Shown here piece after piece: positions 10,049 to 18,541 of a stretch of DNA of 38,451 nt (positions are counted from its first letter, which is position 1; every line of letters starts with the position of its first letter). The position numbers and the translations under genes are program-made. The DNA comes from Sphingorhabdus sp. (GTDB lineage: Bacteria; Pseudomonadota; Alphaproteobacteria; Sphingomonadales; Sphingomonadaceae), in contig JALREL010000069.1 in the NCBI GenBank assembly GCA_023262005.1, positions 1 through 38,451 on the forward strand. The letters run 5' to 3'. A model generated the notes under the pieces. That model saw only the letters and a program-made list of their open reading frames with translations, made no database searches and had not been told where the DNA came from.

Positions 10049-10573
10049 ATGACCGCTTTCGACATCATTGTGCTGTTCCTGATCGGCTCGGGCGCGATCT
10101 TCGGCTTCATGCGCGGTTTTACGCAAGAGGTTTTGCTCCTCTTGGTCTGGTTCCTGATTGTTATTGCCATCAAGTTCCTGCACGCGCCGGCAACCGAATG
10201 GCTTTATGGTCCCGTAGGAACCGAAGCTGGCGCCGCGGTGCTGGCTTTCATTGCAGTGGGCGTAATCACATATTCCCTGGGCCGCTGGGCCGCCGCGAAG
10301 ATCGGAGAAAAAAGCCGAAAATCCGTGCTTGGGCCGTTTGATCGTGTCCTCGGCTTCGGATTTGGTGCTGTCAAAGGCTTGATCGGATCGACCTTGCTCT
10401 TCCTGCTTCTCGTGCTGCTTTACGATGTCGCTTATGGCAGTGCATCGAAGCGCCCCGACTGGATGACCAAGTCGCGCACCTATCCGCTGCTCAATGCGTC
10501 GGGTGATGCCTTGTCGTCCTTCATTCGCGAACGGCAGCAAGATGCGACCGGCGAGGGTGAAAATGTCGGCTGA
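10049..10573 (+). CDS. cvpA: CvpA family inner-membrane protein
   Basis: A 174-aa integral membrane protein of the colicin V production (CvpA) family. It has an N-terminal hydrophobic segment with the family motif (FDIIVLFLIGSGAIFGFMRGF), further membrane segments around residues 28-45, 62-80 and 110-130, and a hydrophilic C-terminal tail. In Escherichia coli the protein is needed for colicin V export and for envelope resistance to bile salts; the molecular activity is unsettled. It starts 9 nt after radA, and the following gene starts inside its last codons (11-nt overlap), so co-translation is likely. Confidence 0.9.
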   Translation: MTAFDIIVLFLIGSGAIFGFMRGFTQEVLLLLVWFLIVIAIKFLHAPATEWLYGPVGTEAGAAVLAFIAVGVITYSLGRWAAAKIGEKSRKSVLGPFDRVLGFGFGAVKGLIGSTLLFLLLVLLYDVAYGSASKRPDWMTKSRTYPLLNASGDALSSFIRERQQDATGEGENVG

Positions 10574-11018
10574 AATGGCCGCGCCTTCGATGTCGAAAAA
10601 GCCTGAACTTTACACCAAAGACATGTTGCGGCTCGCCGCAAGCCTTCCGCACAACGACCGGCTGGAAAACCCGCAAGCCAGCGCCAGCAAGCGCTCGCCT
10701 GTTTGCGGCAGCGAGATGACGGTGGATCTACGCTGTGATGGAGGAGGAGCCATCACAGAACTCGCTTTTCGCGGGCGAGCGTGCGCCATGGGGCAAGCAT
10801 CTGCAGCTTTGTTGCGGCAGTTGGGGATCGGCAGCAAGCAGAGTGCGATTGCAGCGACGCGCGCTGGACTGGCATCGGCGCTATCTGGTGAGGGTGAGTT
10901 TGACGGGCTTGGGCCCGAACTTGCGGTGTTCCAGTCTGCACGCGCGCATCCTGCACGTCATGCCGCGATCTTGCTTCCCTTCGACGCCCTGATCGCTGCA
11001 CTGGATGAGATAGGCTGA
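10563..11018 (+). CDS. SufU/NifU-like Fe-S scaffold, degenerate ligands
   Basis: A 151-aa protein with the IscU/SufU-like fold pattern: LYTKDMLRLAA, then SPVCGSEMTVDLRCDGGGAI, then FRGRACAMGQASAALL. Cys48 and Cys74 match the first two cluster or zinc ligands. Two ligand positions are changed: the Asp of the usual CGD is Ser50 (CGS), and the third Cys, expected in a PxRxxCA segment, is Ala135 (HPARHAAILLPFDAL). It therefore may not bind a cluster or zinc in the standard way. The start at 10563 has GAGG 6 nt upstream and overlaps cvpA by 11 nt; a longer frame from 10494 is a shadow of cvpA. Its stop overlaps the antiporter start (TGATG). It is likely cytoplasmic; the function is uncertain. Confidence 0.75.
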   Translation: MSAEMAAPSMSKKPELYTKDMLRLAASLPHNDRLENPQASASKRSPVCGSEMTVDLRCDGGGAITELAFRGRACAMGQASAALLRQLGIGSKQSAIAATRAGLASALSGEGEFDGLGPELAVFQSARAHPARHAAILLPFDALIAALDEIG

Positions 11019-12799
11019 TGGAAGAGGGGCACCATTTCCTCGCCGATATATTGACAATGGGTGCGCTGCTGCTCGGCGCGGCGCTGGTTTCGGTGTTGAT
11101 TTTTCGCAAGCTCGGCCTTGGCGCCGTGCTTGGCTATCTTGTTGCCGGGATAATCATCGGCCCTGATGGATTGGGGCTGACCGGCGATCCCGAAACGATC
11201 CTGAGTTTTGCCGAAGTCGGCATCATCCTGCTGCTATTCCTTGTCGGGCTCGAACTGTCGCCATCGCAACTATGGTTCATGCGGCGCGACATATTGCTGT
11301 TCGGGCCGCTGCAGGTGGCGCTGTGCGGGCTTGCGATGTTCGCGATCATATATTCGGTGCTGCCGTTCAGTTGGGAAGCGGCATTGGTTCTGGGCCTGCC
11401 CTTGGGGCTCAGTTCAACCGCGCAGGTCCTGCCGCTGCTGCAATCGCGTGGGCGCCTGAAGACCGATTATGGTGAGAAAAGCTTCGCCATCCTGCTGTTT
11501 CAGGACATTTCGATCGTTCCCTTGCTGACCATTGTCGCTGCCCTGTCGCGCGCACCGGCACCCGAAGGCGCGCCGAGCGGGCTGACGCTCGCCATTTATG
11601 CGGTGCTCGCCATTGTCGGATTGATCCTTGCCGGCCGCTATATCCTCTCGCCCTTGCTGCGCCTCGTCGGCCGGGTTTCGGAGCGCGAATTGTTCATCGT
11701 GACCGGGCTGTTCGCGGTCTGCGCCAGCGCGGCGTTGATGCAATCGATCGGCGTTTCGGCGGCATTGGGTGCCTTTGTCGCGGGCGTGATGCTGGCCGAA
11801 TCGCCCTATCGGCACGAGCTGGAAGCGGACATCGACCCGTTCCGTTCGATCCTGCTGGGCTTGTTCTTCCTTGCTGTTGGCATGATGCTCGATCTCAATG
11901 TCATCGTTGAACAGCCGCTGTTGATATTCGGGCTGGCAGCCGCCTTGGTACTTGTGAAGACCGCGATCATGTTTGGGCTGGGTCGCCTTTTCGGCCTCAA
12001 CAGCAGGGCGGCGATGATCATGGCCCTGCTGCTCAGCCAAGGGGGTGAATTCGGCTTTGTGCTGTTCGCAGCGTCGCAATCGGCGTTGTTGATTGAGCCG
12101 GAGGCGGCAAGTCTTTTCGGTGCGGTGGTCACCCTGTCTATGGCAACCACGCCCTTCCTGATGATTCTGGCCGGCAGGCTGGCGGCGCACAAATTGCCGG
12201 TCGATGTGAAGCTTGACGATCCGGGTTTGGCGGAACAGGCCAGCGTGATCATCGTCGGCCATGGCCGTTTCGGCCAGACGGTAGGGCAGATCATGCAGGC
12301 TGCGGGGCTTTCAATCACCATCATCGATATCAAGCCGGAGCAGATCGATGTTTCGGGCGAATTTGGCCGCAAGGTTTTCTATGGCGATGGCACACGGATT
12401 GACCTCCTCCACCGTGCCGGAGCGGATGAGGCGGATGCCATCCTCTTCTGCATGGACGACCGATCGGTCGATGCCGAAAGCCTGATGCCGGTTCGCGAGA
12501 CTTTCCCCAACGCGCGGCTCTTTGTCCGGGCTTTCGATCGTCGCCAGATGCTCGAACTGATGCCGACAGAGAATATCAGCATCGTTCGCGAAGTATTTGA
12601 ATCTTCGGTACATATGGCAAATGAGGCCCTGACACAGCTCGATGTCAGTGACGATGTGCGGGAGAAGGCGATTGCCGAATTCCGCCGCCGTGACATCCAG
12701 CGGCTGACAGCGCAATTCAAGACCGGGAACCTGCGCGCCGGATCACGCCACAGCTTTGGCGTTACCGATTCCGATGATTTCTATCTCGATGAAGGTTAG
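11018..12799 (+). CDS. KefB/KefC-type monovalent cation:proton antiporter
   Basis: A 593-aa CPA2-family transporter. Residues 1 to about 390 are a bundle of roughly a dozen membrane helices with typical motifs (GYLVAGIIIGPDGLGL, LLLFLVGLELSP, LGLSSTAQVLPLL, GAFVAGVMLAESPYRHELEADI). A cytoplasmic RCK/TrkA-N nucleotide-binding domain follows from about residue 405 (VIIVGHGRFGQTVGQIMQAAG). It should exchange K+ (or Na+) for H+ across the inner membrane, gated by a nucleotide or redox ligand. Whether it is glutathione-gated as KefB and KefC are cannot be told. The ATG overlaps the stop of the preceding gene by 1 nt. Its TAG overlaps the TAA of the convergent aroB. Confidence 0.93.
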   Translation: MEEGHHFLADILTMGALLLGAALVSVLIFRKLGLGAVLGYLVAGIIIGPDGLGLTGDPETILSFAEVGIILLLFLVGLELSPSQLWFMRRDILLFGPLQVALCGLAMFAIIYSVLPFSWEAALVLGLPLGLSSTAQVLPLLQSRGRLKTDYGEKSFAILLFQDISIVPLLTIVAALSRAPAPEGAPSGLTLAIYAVLAIVGLILAGRYILSPLLRLVGRVSERELFIVTGLFAVCASAALMQSIGVSAALGAFVAGVMLAESPYRHELEADIDPFRSILLGLFFLAVGMMLDLNVIVEQPLLIFGLAAALVLVKTAIMFGLGRLFGLNSRAAMIMALLLSQGGEFGFVLFAASQSALLIEPEAASLFGAVVTLSMATTPFLMILAGRLAAHKLPVDVKLDDPGLAEQASVIIVGHGRFGQTVGQIMQAAGLSITIIDIKPEQIDVSGEFGRKVFYGDGTRIDLLHRAGADEADAILFCMDDRSVDAESLMPVRETFPNARLFVRAFDRRQMLELMPTENISIVREVFESSVHMANEALTQLDVSDDVREKAIAEFRRRDIQRLTAQFKTGNLRAGSRHSFGVTDSDDFYLDEG

Positions 12800-13902
12800 C
12801 GACTACGTTCTTCGTTGAGGAAAGCAGCGACGTCGGACAGGTCGACATCCTTCGCAAGGAAAGTCTTACCGATCCCATTGGCCAGCAGAAAGGGCAGCGT
12901 GCCGCCGCTCTTTTTCTTGTCGTGCAGCATATGTTCGACGAGCTTCTCGCCGCTGGTATCGACATGCGCGGCGCTTAAGCTAGTCGGCAATCCGCCTTTC
13001 TCGAGATGAGCTGAAACGCGTTCCGCATCACTCGTGGGGCAATGGCCGCGACGAACGGAATAGCGGAAAGCAAGCGCCATCCCTGCTGCGACGCCTTCAC
13101 CGTGCAAGAGCAGGTCGGAATATCCTGTCTCCGCTTCGAGCGCATGGCCGAAGGTGTGGCCAAGATTGAGGAGCACGCGTGTGCCGGTCAGTTCCTTTTC
13201 ATCGGCAGCCACGATGCGCGCCTTGGCCTCTACCGAACGTGCGATGGCGTGGCGGCGTGCATCGGGATCGCCAGCCATGAAGGCATCGATATTGTTTTCG
13301 CACCAGTCGAAGAGATCGGGCGCATCAATCAGGCCGTATTTCACCACCTCGGCATAGCCTGCACCCAATTCGCGGCGTGGCAACGTGTCGAGCACGTCGG
13401 GATCAATCAATACCAGCGATGGCTGGTGGAATGCGCCAACAAGATTCTTGCCAGCGGCACTGTTGATTGCGGTCTTGCCCCCCACGCTGCTGTCGACCTG
13501 TGAGAGCAGGGTTGTCGGCACCTGCACGAAATGGCAGCCGCGTTTGACGATATGCGCCGCAAAACCGGTGATATCGCCGACAACGCCGCCGCCGAGCGCG
13601 ACGATATGGTCGCTGCGTTCGACATGCTCCGAAAGCAACCAGTCAACCAGCCGTTCCAGCTCAGGCCAGCTTTTTGCGCCTTCGCCCGAAGGCAGAAGAT
13701 GCGCTGCATAGCCAATCCCGGCTTGCTGCAGGGAAGCCGCGAATTGGGGCAGCACATGCTGACCAACTTGGGTGTCGGTAACGATCAGCAGCCGGCCGCC
13801 ACGCGCATAAGGGGCAAGCATTTCGCCAGCCTGCGCCAGCAAGCCTTGCCCAATCAGCACGTCGTAAGGCCGCCCTTCGAGACCGACTGTAATCCTGTCC
13901 AT
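12796..13902 (-). CDS. aroB: 3-dehydroquinate synthase
   Basis: A 368-aa enzyme of the shikimate pathway that converts DAHP to 3-dehydroquinate using NAD+ and a divalent metal. The NAD-binding GGGVVGDITGFAA motif is at about 105-117. Metal-ligand regions are seen in ELGAGYAEVVKYGLID, LLNLGHTFGHALE and LLHGEGVAAGMALAFRYS. The length is normal. Its ATG (13900-13902) overlaps the aroK stop by 1 nt, so the two shikimate genes are translationally coupled on the minus strand. Its 3' end overlaps the end of the antiporter gene by 4 nt. Confidence 0.97.
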   Translation of the reverse strand: MDRITVGLEGRPYDVLIGQGLLAQAGEMLAPYARGGRLLIVTDTQVGQHVLPQFAASLQQAGIGYAAHLLPSGEGAKSWPELERLVDWLLSEHVERSDHIVALGGGVVGDITGFAAHIVKRGCHFVQVPTTLLSQVDSSVGGKTAINSAAGKNLVGAFHQPSLVLIDPDVLDTLPRRELGAGYAEVVKYGLIDAPDLFDWCENNIDAFMAGDPDARRHAIARSVEAKARIVAADEKELTGTRVLLNLGHTFGHALEAETGYSDLLLHGEGVAAGMALAFRYSVRRGHCPTSDAERVSAHLEKGGLPTSLSAAHVDTSGEKLVEHMLHDKKKSGGTLPFLLANGIGKTFLAKDVDLSDVAAFLNEERSR

Positions 13903-14447
13903 CAGGCCAATGCCTCCAATATCTGGTTCACGGTGCGGGCATGCGGCCCGGAATCGCTGCGGACGTGGATATCCGCTTCCTGGTAAAAGGGGGTGCGCTT
14001 TTCCGATAGCTCGGTCAGCACCTGTCGGGGGTCCTTACCGACGAGCAACGGCCGGTGGTTCCTGCGCGATACACGATCGACGAGCACATCAAGATCTGCA
14101 TCGATCCATACAGAACGGCATTTCTCCTTGATAAGCCCGCGCGTCTCATCGTTGATGAACGCACCGCCGCCTGTCGCAATCACCTTGGGCCCTTCGGCAA
14201 TCAGGCGGCCGATGACGCGCCTTTCGCCGTCGCGAAAACCCGGTTCGCCAAAGCGTTCGAATATTTCGGAAATCGGCATGCCTGCAGCTTTTTCGATTTC
14301 CTCATCCGAATCGACAAATTCAAGATTGAGCTTTCCGGCAAGCAAACGCCCGATGGTGGACTTGCCCACGCCCATCATGCCGACAAGCACGATTGAACGG
14401 TCCAAGCCGCCATTTGTAACTCTTGTGTCATCCGGTCGCGAAGCCAT
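13902..14447 (-). CDS. aroK: Shikimate kinase
   Basis: A 181-aa kinase phosphorylating shikimate at the 3-OH with ATP. Walker A is GMMGVGKST, the shikimate and Mg site is DSDEEIE, and FRDGERR, ATGGGAF and the lid segment RNHRPLL are present. The frame is open to 14498, but MASRPDDTRV (ATG at 14447) gives a more usual length; the extra 17 residues are basic and unlike the family, and no strong Shine-Dalgarno distinguishes the two. It is the first gene of the aroKB pair and faces the small membrane-protein operon across a short spacer. Confidence 0.95.
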   Translation of the reverse strand: MASRPDDTRVTNGGLDRSIVLVGMMGVGKSTIGRLLAGKLNLEFVDSDEEIEKAAGMPISEIFERFGEPGFRDGERRVIGRLIAEGPKVIATGGGAFINDETRGLIKEKCRSVWIDADLDVLVDRVSRRNHRPLLVGKDPRQVLTELSEKRTPFYQEADIHVRSDSGPHARTVNQILEALA

Positions 14448-14509
14448 TGCGATGCGCGCTATATATCGGCTAATCCGTGCCGGAAAGCCCTTTGCCAAAT
14501 GTCGGATTC

Positions 14510-14515
14510 AGGAGG
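14510..14515 (+). promoter_or_regulatory. Perfect Shine-Dalgarno setting a GTG start
   Basis: AGGAGG lies 4 nt before the GTG at 14520. The alternative in-frame ATG at 14499 has no Shine-Dalgarno, and the AGGAGG would lie inside its coding sequence, so the GTG is preferred for the small membrane protein. Confidence 0.7.
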
Positions 14516-14519
14516 AAAA

Positions 14520-14696
14520 GTGCAAGACAAGCCGAAAGGCAGATACGTCTGGCTGTGGCTGCTGGTGCCGATTGTGCTTGTCGCGGCGCTTTTTTTCTTC
14601 GAATGGCTGGGTAGCGAACAGCCGCAACGGCTGGTCGAAATCGAGGTTGAGCCGGGAATCCCGCCGGTGAATGACGGAGAGAGTGTAAAAGACTGA
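14520..14696 (+). CDS. Small single-pass membrane protein, unknown
   Basis: A 58-aa protein from the GTG start (65 aa from the ATG at 14499). It has a short basic N-terminus (QDKPKGRY), one membrane helix (VWLWLLVPIVLVAALFFFEWL) and an acidic tail (EIEVEPGIPPVNDGESVKD), so by the positive-inside rule the C-terminus faces the periplasm. I do not recognise the family. Its stop is 1 nt before the ATG of the 605-aa exported protein, so the two are probably translated together and may work together at the inner membrane. It heads the operon that continues with the Xer recombinase and accA. Confidence 0.7.
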   Translation: MQDKPKGRYVWLWLLVPIVLVAALFFFEWLGSEQPQRLVEIEVEPGIPPVNDGESVKD

Positions 14697-14697
14697 C

Positions 14698-16515
14698 ATG
14701 GCGAAGCAGCGGATTTCAACGCTCCTGTGCGCGACGGCAGGTCTTGCAGCACTGGTCTATACGATACCCGTACTCGGCCAGCAGGGACCGGAATCGCTTC
14801 TGCCGCCCGGCTTTAACGATCCGCCACCGCCGCCAACAGCGCGGCCCGCTCCGCCCGCTTCCAGCCCTTCAACCTCGAGACCGACCGAGGCTGTGCCGGG
14901 TTCACCCGTCAGCGGCACCGCTGCGGGGACCGATACCGGCGCGACCGACGAAGAAGCCGATGCGGAAGAGGACGAAGAGGAAGAAGATACCGAACCGCGC
15001 TATGACGTGCCGCCGACTGCGCGGCGTTCGTTGAAGGCGGTCGGCCTGTTTACCGACATTTCCGGCGGTTTTCCCGCCGACGCCTTTGGCGCGATGGATG
15101 GCAAGTTCTTAACGCAGGTGATCCAGCGCACCAATGGCCCGCTGGCTTCGCGCTGGGGCACGATCATGGTTCGCCGCCTGCTCGCCAGCCGCACCGATAC
15201 ACCAGCCAATGTCAACGGAGCCGATTGGACTGCGGAACGCAGTTGGCTGTTGCTGCGGATGGGCGACGCTGTGGTTGCGCGCCAACTTGTCCAGCAGGTT
15301 GATCCGGATCGCTATACAAAGCGGCTTTACCAGGTTTCGATGCCGATTTTCCTCGCCAATGCCGACCTGTCGGCAATGTGCCCGGTGGCAGAGGAAGGGG
15401 CGCGGGTAACCCGCGATCCAACATGGCGCATGGCACAGCCGATTTGCGCATCGCTGGCTGGGGAACAGGGCAGGGCAACCGCTTTGATCAATCAGGCGCG
15501 CGCGCAGGGTTGGATGAAGGGCACTGACCTGCTGCTTGGCGAAAAGGCCGTGGGGGCAGGGGTCCAGGGGCGCCGTTCGGTGAAGATCGAATGGGAAAAT
15601 GCCAAAGGCTTTTCCACCTGGCGGCATGGCATCGGCCAGGCGACCGGGGTCGAGCCGCCGGAATCGCTTTATGCAGAGGCCGGAAAGCAGGTGAATGGCT
15701 GGGTCGCGCAATTGCCGACCGCGACGCTGGCATCCAAGATGCGTTCGGCACCGGCGGCAGCGACGATGGGCGTGCTTTCCAATCGCGCACTGGTAGATAT
15801 TTACAGCATCGCTTTTGAAGACCCCGATGCTCCGTCGCAGATCAAATCGCGCGGTGAATTGCTGCAGACCGCTTATGCCGGGCGCGACGATGCCGCGAAG
15901 ATTGGCGCAATGGCCGATATTTGGGATAGCGGTTCAAACCCGATTGAACGGCAATCGGCATTGGTGTTGACCGCGCGTGCGGCCGCGCTTGTTGCGCCAA
16001 GTGCCGACCATGCCGGCGATGCAGACCGGCTGATAGCCTCAATGCTGTCTGCAGGCTTTGACCGGCAGGCCATCCGCTGGGCCTCGATTGTCGAGGATGG
16101 TTCGCTAGGTTGGGGCTTGCTCGCCTGCGCCGCACCTCGCTGGCAGGGAAGCGTCGACGAGGGCGAACTTGATGATTTCCGCAGCAACGACGACAGCGAC
16201 GATTACCTAAAGTCCAAATTCCTGCTCGCCGGCCTTGCTGGCCTTGGTCGGGTCGAGGCAGGCGCTGTGGGCGGATTTTCCGAAACATTGGGCACCAATG
16301 TGCGCAAGCAGACCGCATGGTCGCGCGCCATAACCGCAGCGGCGCAGCGCGGAGAAAGCGGAACGGTTGTCCTGCTGGCTGCCGCTGCATTGCAGGGTGA
16401 AGGATGGCAGGATATCCCGCCCCACCATTTGTTCCATATTGTGCGTGCGTTGCGGCAGGTGGGCCTTGATGGCGAAGCACGCATGATTGCTGCAGAGGCC
16501 GTCAGCTGGAGTTGA
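14698..16515 (+). CDS. Exported 605-aa protein of unknown function
   Basis: A large exported protein I do not recognise. It has a signal peptide (MAKQRISTLLCATAGLAALV..., cleavage near VLG-QQ at residue 27), then a Pro/Ser/Thr-rich linker (about 36-70, with DPPPPPTARPAPPA), then a very acidic stretch (EEADAEEDEEEEDTE, about 83-97). The rest, from about residue 105, is Ala- and Leu-rich and looks all-helical, like a repeat or solenoid fold, with no enzymatic motif seen. The Pro-rich and acidic linker could let the globular part reach away from the membrane. It starts 1 nt after the small membrane protein and ends just before the Xer recombinase start. Translation is well supported by codon pattern and operon spacing; no function can be assigned. 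Confidence 0.8.
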   Translation: MAKQRISTLLCATAGLAALVYTIPVLGQQGPESLLPPGFNDPPPPPTARPAPPASSPSTSRPTEAVPGSPVSGTAAGTDTGATDEEADAEEDEEEEDTEPRYDVPPTARRSLKAVGLFTDISGGFPADAFGAMDGKFLTQVIQRTNGPLASRWGTIMVRRLLASRTDTPANVNGADWTAERSWLLLRMGDAVVARQLVQQVDPDRYTKRLYQVSMPIFLANADLSAMCPVAEEGARVTRDPTWRMAQPICASLAGEQGRATALINQARAQGWMKGTDLLLGEKAVGAGVQGRRSVKIEWENAKGFSTWRHGIGQATGVEPPESLYAEAGKQVNGWVAQLPTATLASKMRSAPAAATMGVLSNRALVDIYSIAFEDPDAPSQIKSRGELLQTAYAGRDDAAKIGAMADIWDSGSNPIERQSALVLTARAAALVAPSADHAGDADRLIASMLSAGFDRQAIRWASIVEDGSLGWGLLACAAPRWQGSVDEGELDDFRSNDDSDDYLKSKFLLAGLAGLGRVEAGAVGGFSETLGTNVRKQTAWSRAITAAAQRGESGTVVLLAAAALQGEGWQDIPPHHLFHIVRALRQVGLDGEARMIAAEAVSWS

Positions 16516-16522
16516 AGCCACT

Positions 16523-17461
16523 TTGACCAGCCATAAACAGCTTGGCACCGATGCTGACCTGATTGAGCGCTTCCTTGAAATGCTCGCCGCAGAGCGTGGT
16601 GTGGCGCGCAATACGCTTCTCGCCTATCGCAGCGACCTTGCAGCGGCGTCTGAAATGCTGGCTGGAAAACTGGCATCGGCCAGCAAGGACAAGCTTCAAC
16701 TGCTGACGACGGGTTGGTCGCACCTTGCCAACAGTTCGATTGCCCGAAAAGCCGCTGCGGTTCGCGGTTTTTTCGGCTTCCTCGAAGAGGAAGGGTTTCG
16801 CGAGGATAACCCGTCCGCTGCATTGCCCCGCCCGGTTCAGAGCAGGGCATTGCCCAAAATTCTCGACATCAACGAAGTGGAGGCGATCTTTGCGTCGATC
16901 GATGCCCGGCTTTCAAAACCGAGGCCCTCGCCGCTCGACTATCGCCTCGCGGCGCTGGTCGAATTGCTTTACGGGTCCGGTCTGCGCGCATCTGAACTCG
17001 TTGCCTTGCCGCGCGCATCGATTGTGCGTGATCGGCCCTATATTATCCTGATCGGCAAGGGATCGAAAGAGCGGCTGGTTCCGATATCCGACCGCGCCCG
17101 TCAGGCTGTCGGTGCCTGGCACGCATTTGTGCCCAAGGAATCGAAATTCCTTTTCCCTTCGCGCGCGGCCCAGGCGGCGGGGCAGGGCGATGTGCATATC
17201 AGCCGCATCCGCCTTTTCCAGATCATCCGCGAACTGGCCGCGGAATCGGGCATCGATCCTGCAAAGGTCAGTCCGCACGTGTTGCGTCATGCCTTTGCCA
17301 CGCATCTGCTGGCGGGCGGAGCCAATCTTCGGGCGCTGCAGGCGATGCTGGGCCATGCCGACATTGCGACCACGCAGATCTACACGCATGTCGATTCATC
17401 GAAGCTGGTCGAACTGGTGAACCAGCGCCATCCGCTTGCCAAACGCAAGCTCTCTCGTTGA
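16523..17461 (+). CDS. xerD: Tyrosine recombinase XerC/XerD
   Basis: A 312-aa site-specific recombinase that resolves chromosome dimers at dif with its partner Xer protein and FtsK. The N-terminal SAM-like DNA-binding domain has [26 protein letters not shown]. The catalytic domain carries Arg in [12 protein letters not shown], Lys in [22 protein letters not shown] (His and Arg), and [15 protein letters not shown] (His and the Tyr nucleophile). No ATG is available near the start. The TTG at 16523, 7 nt after the preceding stop and with GGAG upstream, is preferred; a TTG at 16487 would add 12 residues and overlap the previous gene. Position before accA favours XerD over XerC, with moderate certainty. 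It is a housekeeping recombinase, not evidence of a mobile element. Confidence 0.9.
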   Translation: MTSHKQLGTDADLIERFLEMLAAERGVARNTLLAYRSDLAAASEMLAGKLASASKDKLQLLTTGWSHLANSSIARKAAAVRGFFGFLEEEGFREDNPSAALPRPVQSRALPKILDINEVEAIFASIDARLSKPRPSPLDYRLAALVELLYGSGLRASELVALPRASIVRDRPYIILIGKGSKERLVPISDRARQAVGAWHAFVPKESKFLFPSRAAQAAGQGDVHISRIRLFQIIRELAAESGIDPAKVSPHVLRHAFATHLLAGGANLRALQAMLGHADIATTQIYTHVDSSKLVELVNQRHPLAKRKLSR

Positions 17462-17492
17462 CCCGGCTCGTTACAACTTCTATCGGCAACGC

Positions 17493-18440
17493 ATGACAGT
17501 TTATCTCGATTTCGAAAAGCCGATCGCCGCACTCGAAGCCCGTATCCAGGAACTGGAAGAAACGGCTGGTGAAACCGAAATCGATGCAGCCAGCGAAATT
17601 CGCAAATTGCGCGTGAAAGCCGACAAGCTGTTGGCCGATACCTATGCGAAGCTTTCGCCCTGGCAGAAAACGCAAGTGGCGCGCCATCCTGAGCGGCCGC
17701 ATTTCAAGCATTTTGTCGCAACCTTGTTCGACGATTTCCTGCCCTTGGCGGGGGACCGTGCCTTTGCCGATGACAAGGCAATTTTGGGCGGATTTGCGCG
17801 ACTGGGTGACCGTCGCGTCGTGCTGATCGGGCACGAAAAAGGCGATGATACCGAAAGCCGCCTGCGCCACAATTTCGGCATGGGCAAGCCGGAGGGGTAC
17901 CGTAAGGCGATCCGTTTGATGGAACTGGCGGACCGTTTCGGATTGCCGGTGATTTCGCTTGTCGACACCTCGGGCGCGTTTCCGGGCGTGCAGGCCGAAG
18001 AACGCGGGCAGGCAGAGGCGATTGCGCGCTCCATCGAAAAATGCCTTCAGCTGGGCGTGCCGCTGGTTTCGTGCATCGTGGGCGAAGGCGGATCGGGCGG
18101 CGCGGTTGCGCTTGCCGCCGCCGATCGCGTGCTGATGTTCGAACATGCCGTTTATTCGGTTATTTCACCCGAAGGCTGCGCGTCGATCCTCTGGCGCACC
18201 AATGATCGTGCTGCTGACGCGGCACAGGCGATGAAAGTGACCGCGGCCGATCTCAAATCGCTCGGCATCATCGACGCGATTGTCCCCGAACCGATGGGTG
18301 GTGCGCACCGTGACCATGCGGAAGCCTGTGCGAATCTGGGCAAGGCATTGTCGCAATCGCTGGGTGAACTCGAAAATCTGGACCGTGCGGAAGTGACCAG
18401 GCAACGTCACGCGAAATTCCTCGCAATGGGGCAGTTCTGA
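17493..18440 (+). CDS. accA: Acetyl-CoA carboxylase carboxyltransferase subunit alpha
   Basis: A 315-aa subunit that, with AccD, transfers the carboxyl group from biotinylated AccB to acetyl-CoA, giving malonyl-CoA for fatty-acid synthesis. The family start is [19 protein letters not shown] (coiled coil), and the crotonase-like core has [44 protein letters not shown] and [13 protein letters not shown]. The ATG at 17493 gives [10 protein letters not shown]; an upstream extension to 17436 overlaps the recombinase gene and is unlikely. It follows xerD by 31 nt and is probably co-transcribed. Confidence 0.97.
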   Translation: MTVYLDFEKPIAALEARIQELEETAGETEIDAASEIRKLRVKADKLLADTYAKLSPWQKTQVARHPERPHFKHFVATLFDDFLPLAGDRAFADDKAILGGFARLGDRRVVLIGHEKGDDTESRLRHNFGMGKPEGYRKAIRLMELADRFGLPVISLVDTSGAFPGVQAEERGQAEAIARSIEKCLQLGVPLVSCIVGEGGSGGAVALAAADRVLMFEHAVYSVISPEGCASILWRTNDRAADAAQAMKVTAADLKSLGIIDAIVPEPMGGAHRDHAEACANLGKALSQSLGELENLDRAEVTRQRHAKFLAMGQF

Positions 18441-18541
18441 CAGCAAATTCTTGACTGGTTCATGGCCGGTCCAGCTGCAACAATTTACGTTCGGGCCGGT
18501 TATTACGTGTTAGTAAGCACGTTTAGCGAAAGGAGTCCGCC

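Noticed and set aside
16523-17461. Tyrosine recombinase as a sign of an integrated mobile element
   Set aside because: Length, motifs and position next to accA match the housekeeping Xer recombinase. No attachment-site repeats, tRNA or phage genes are nearby.
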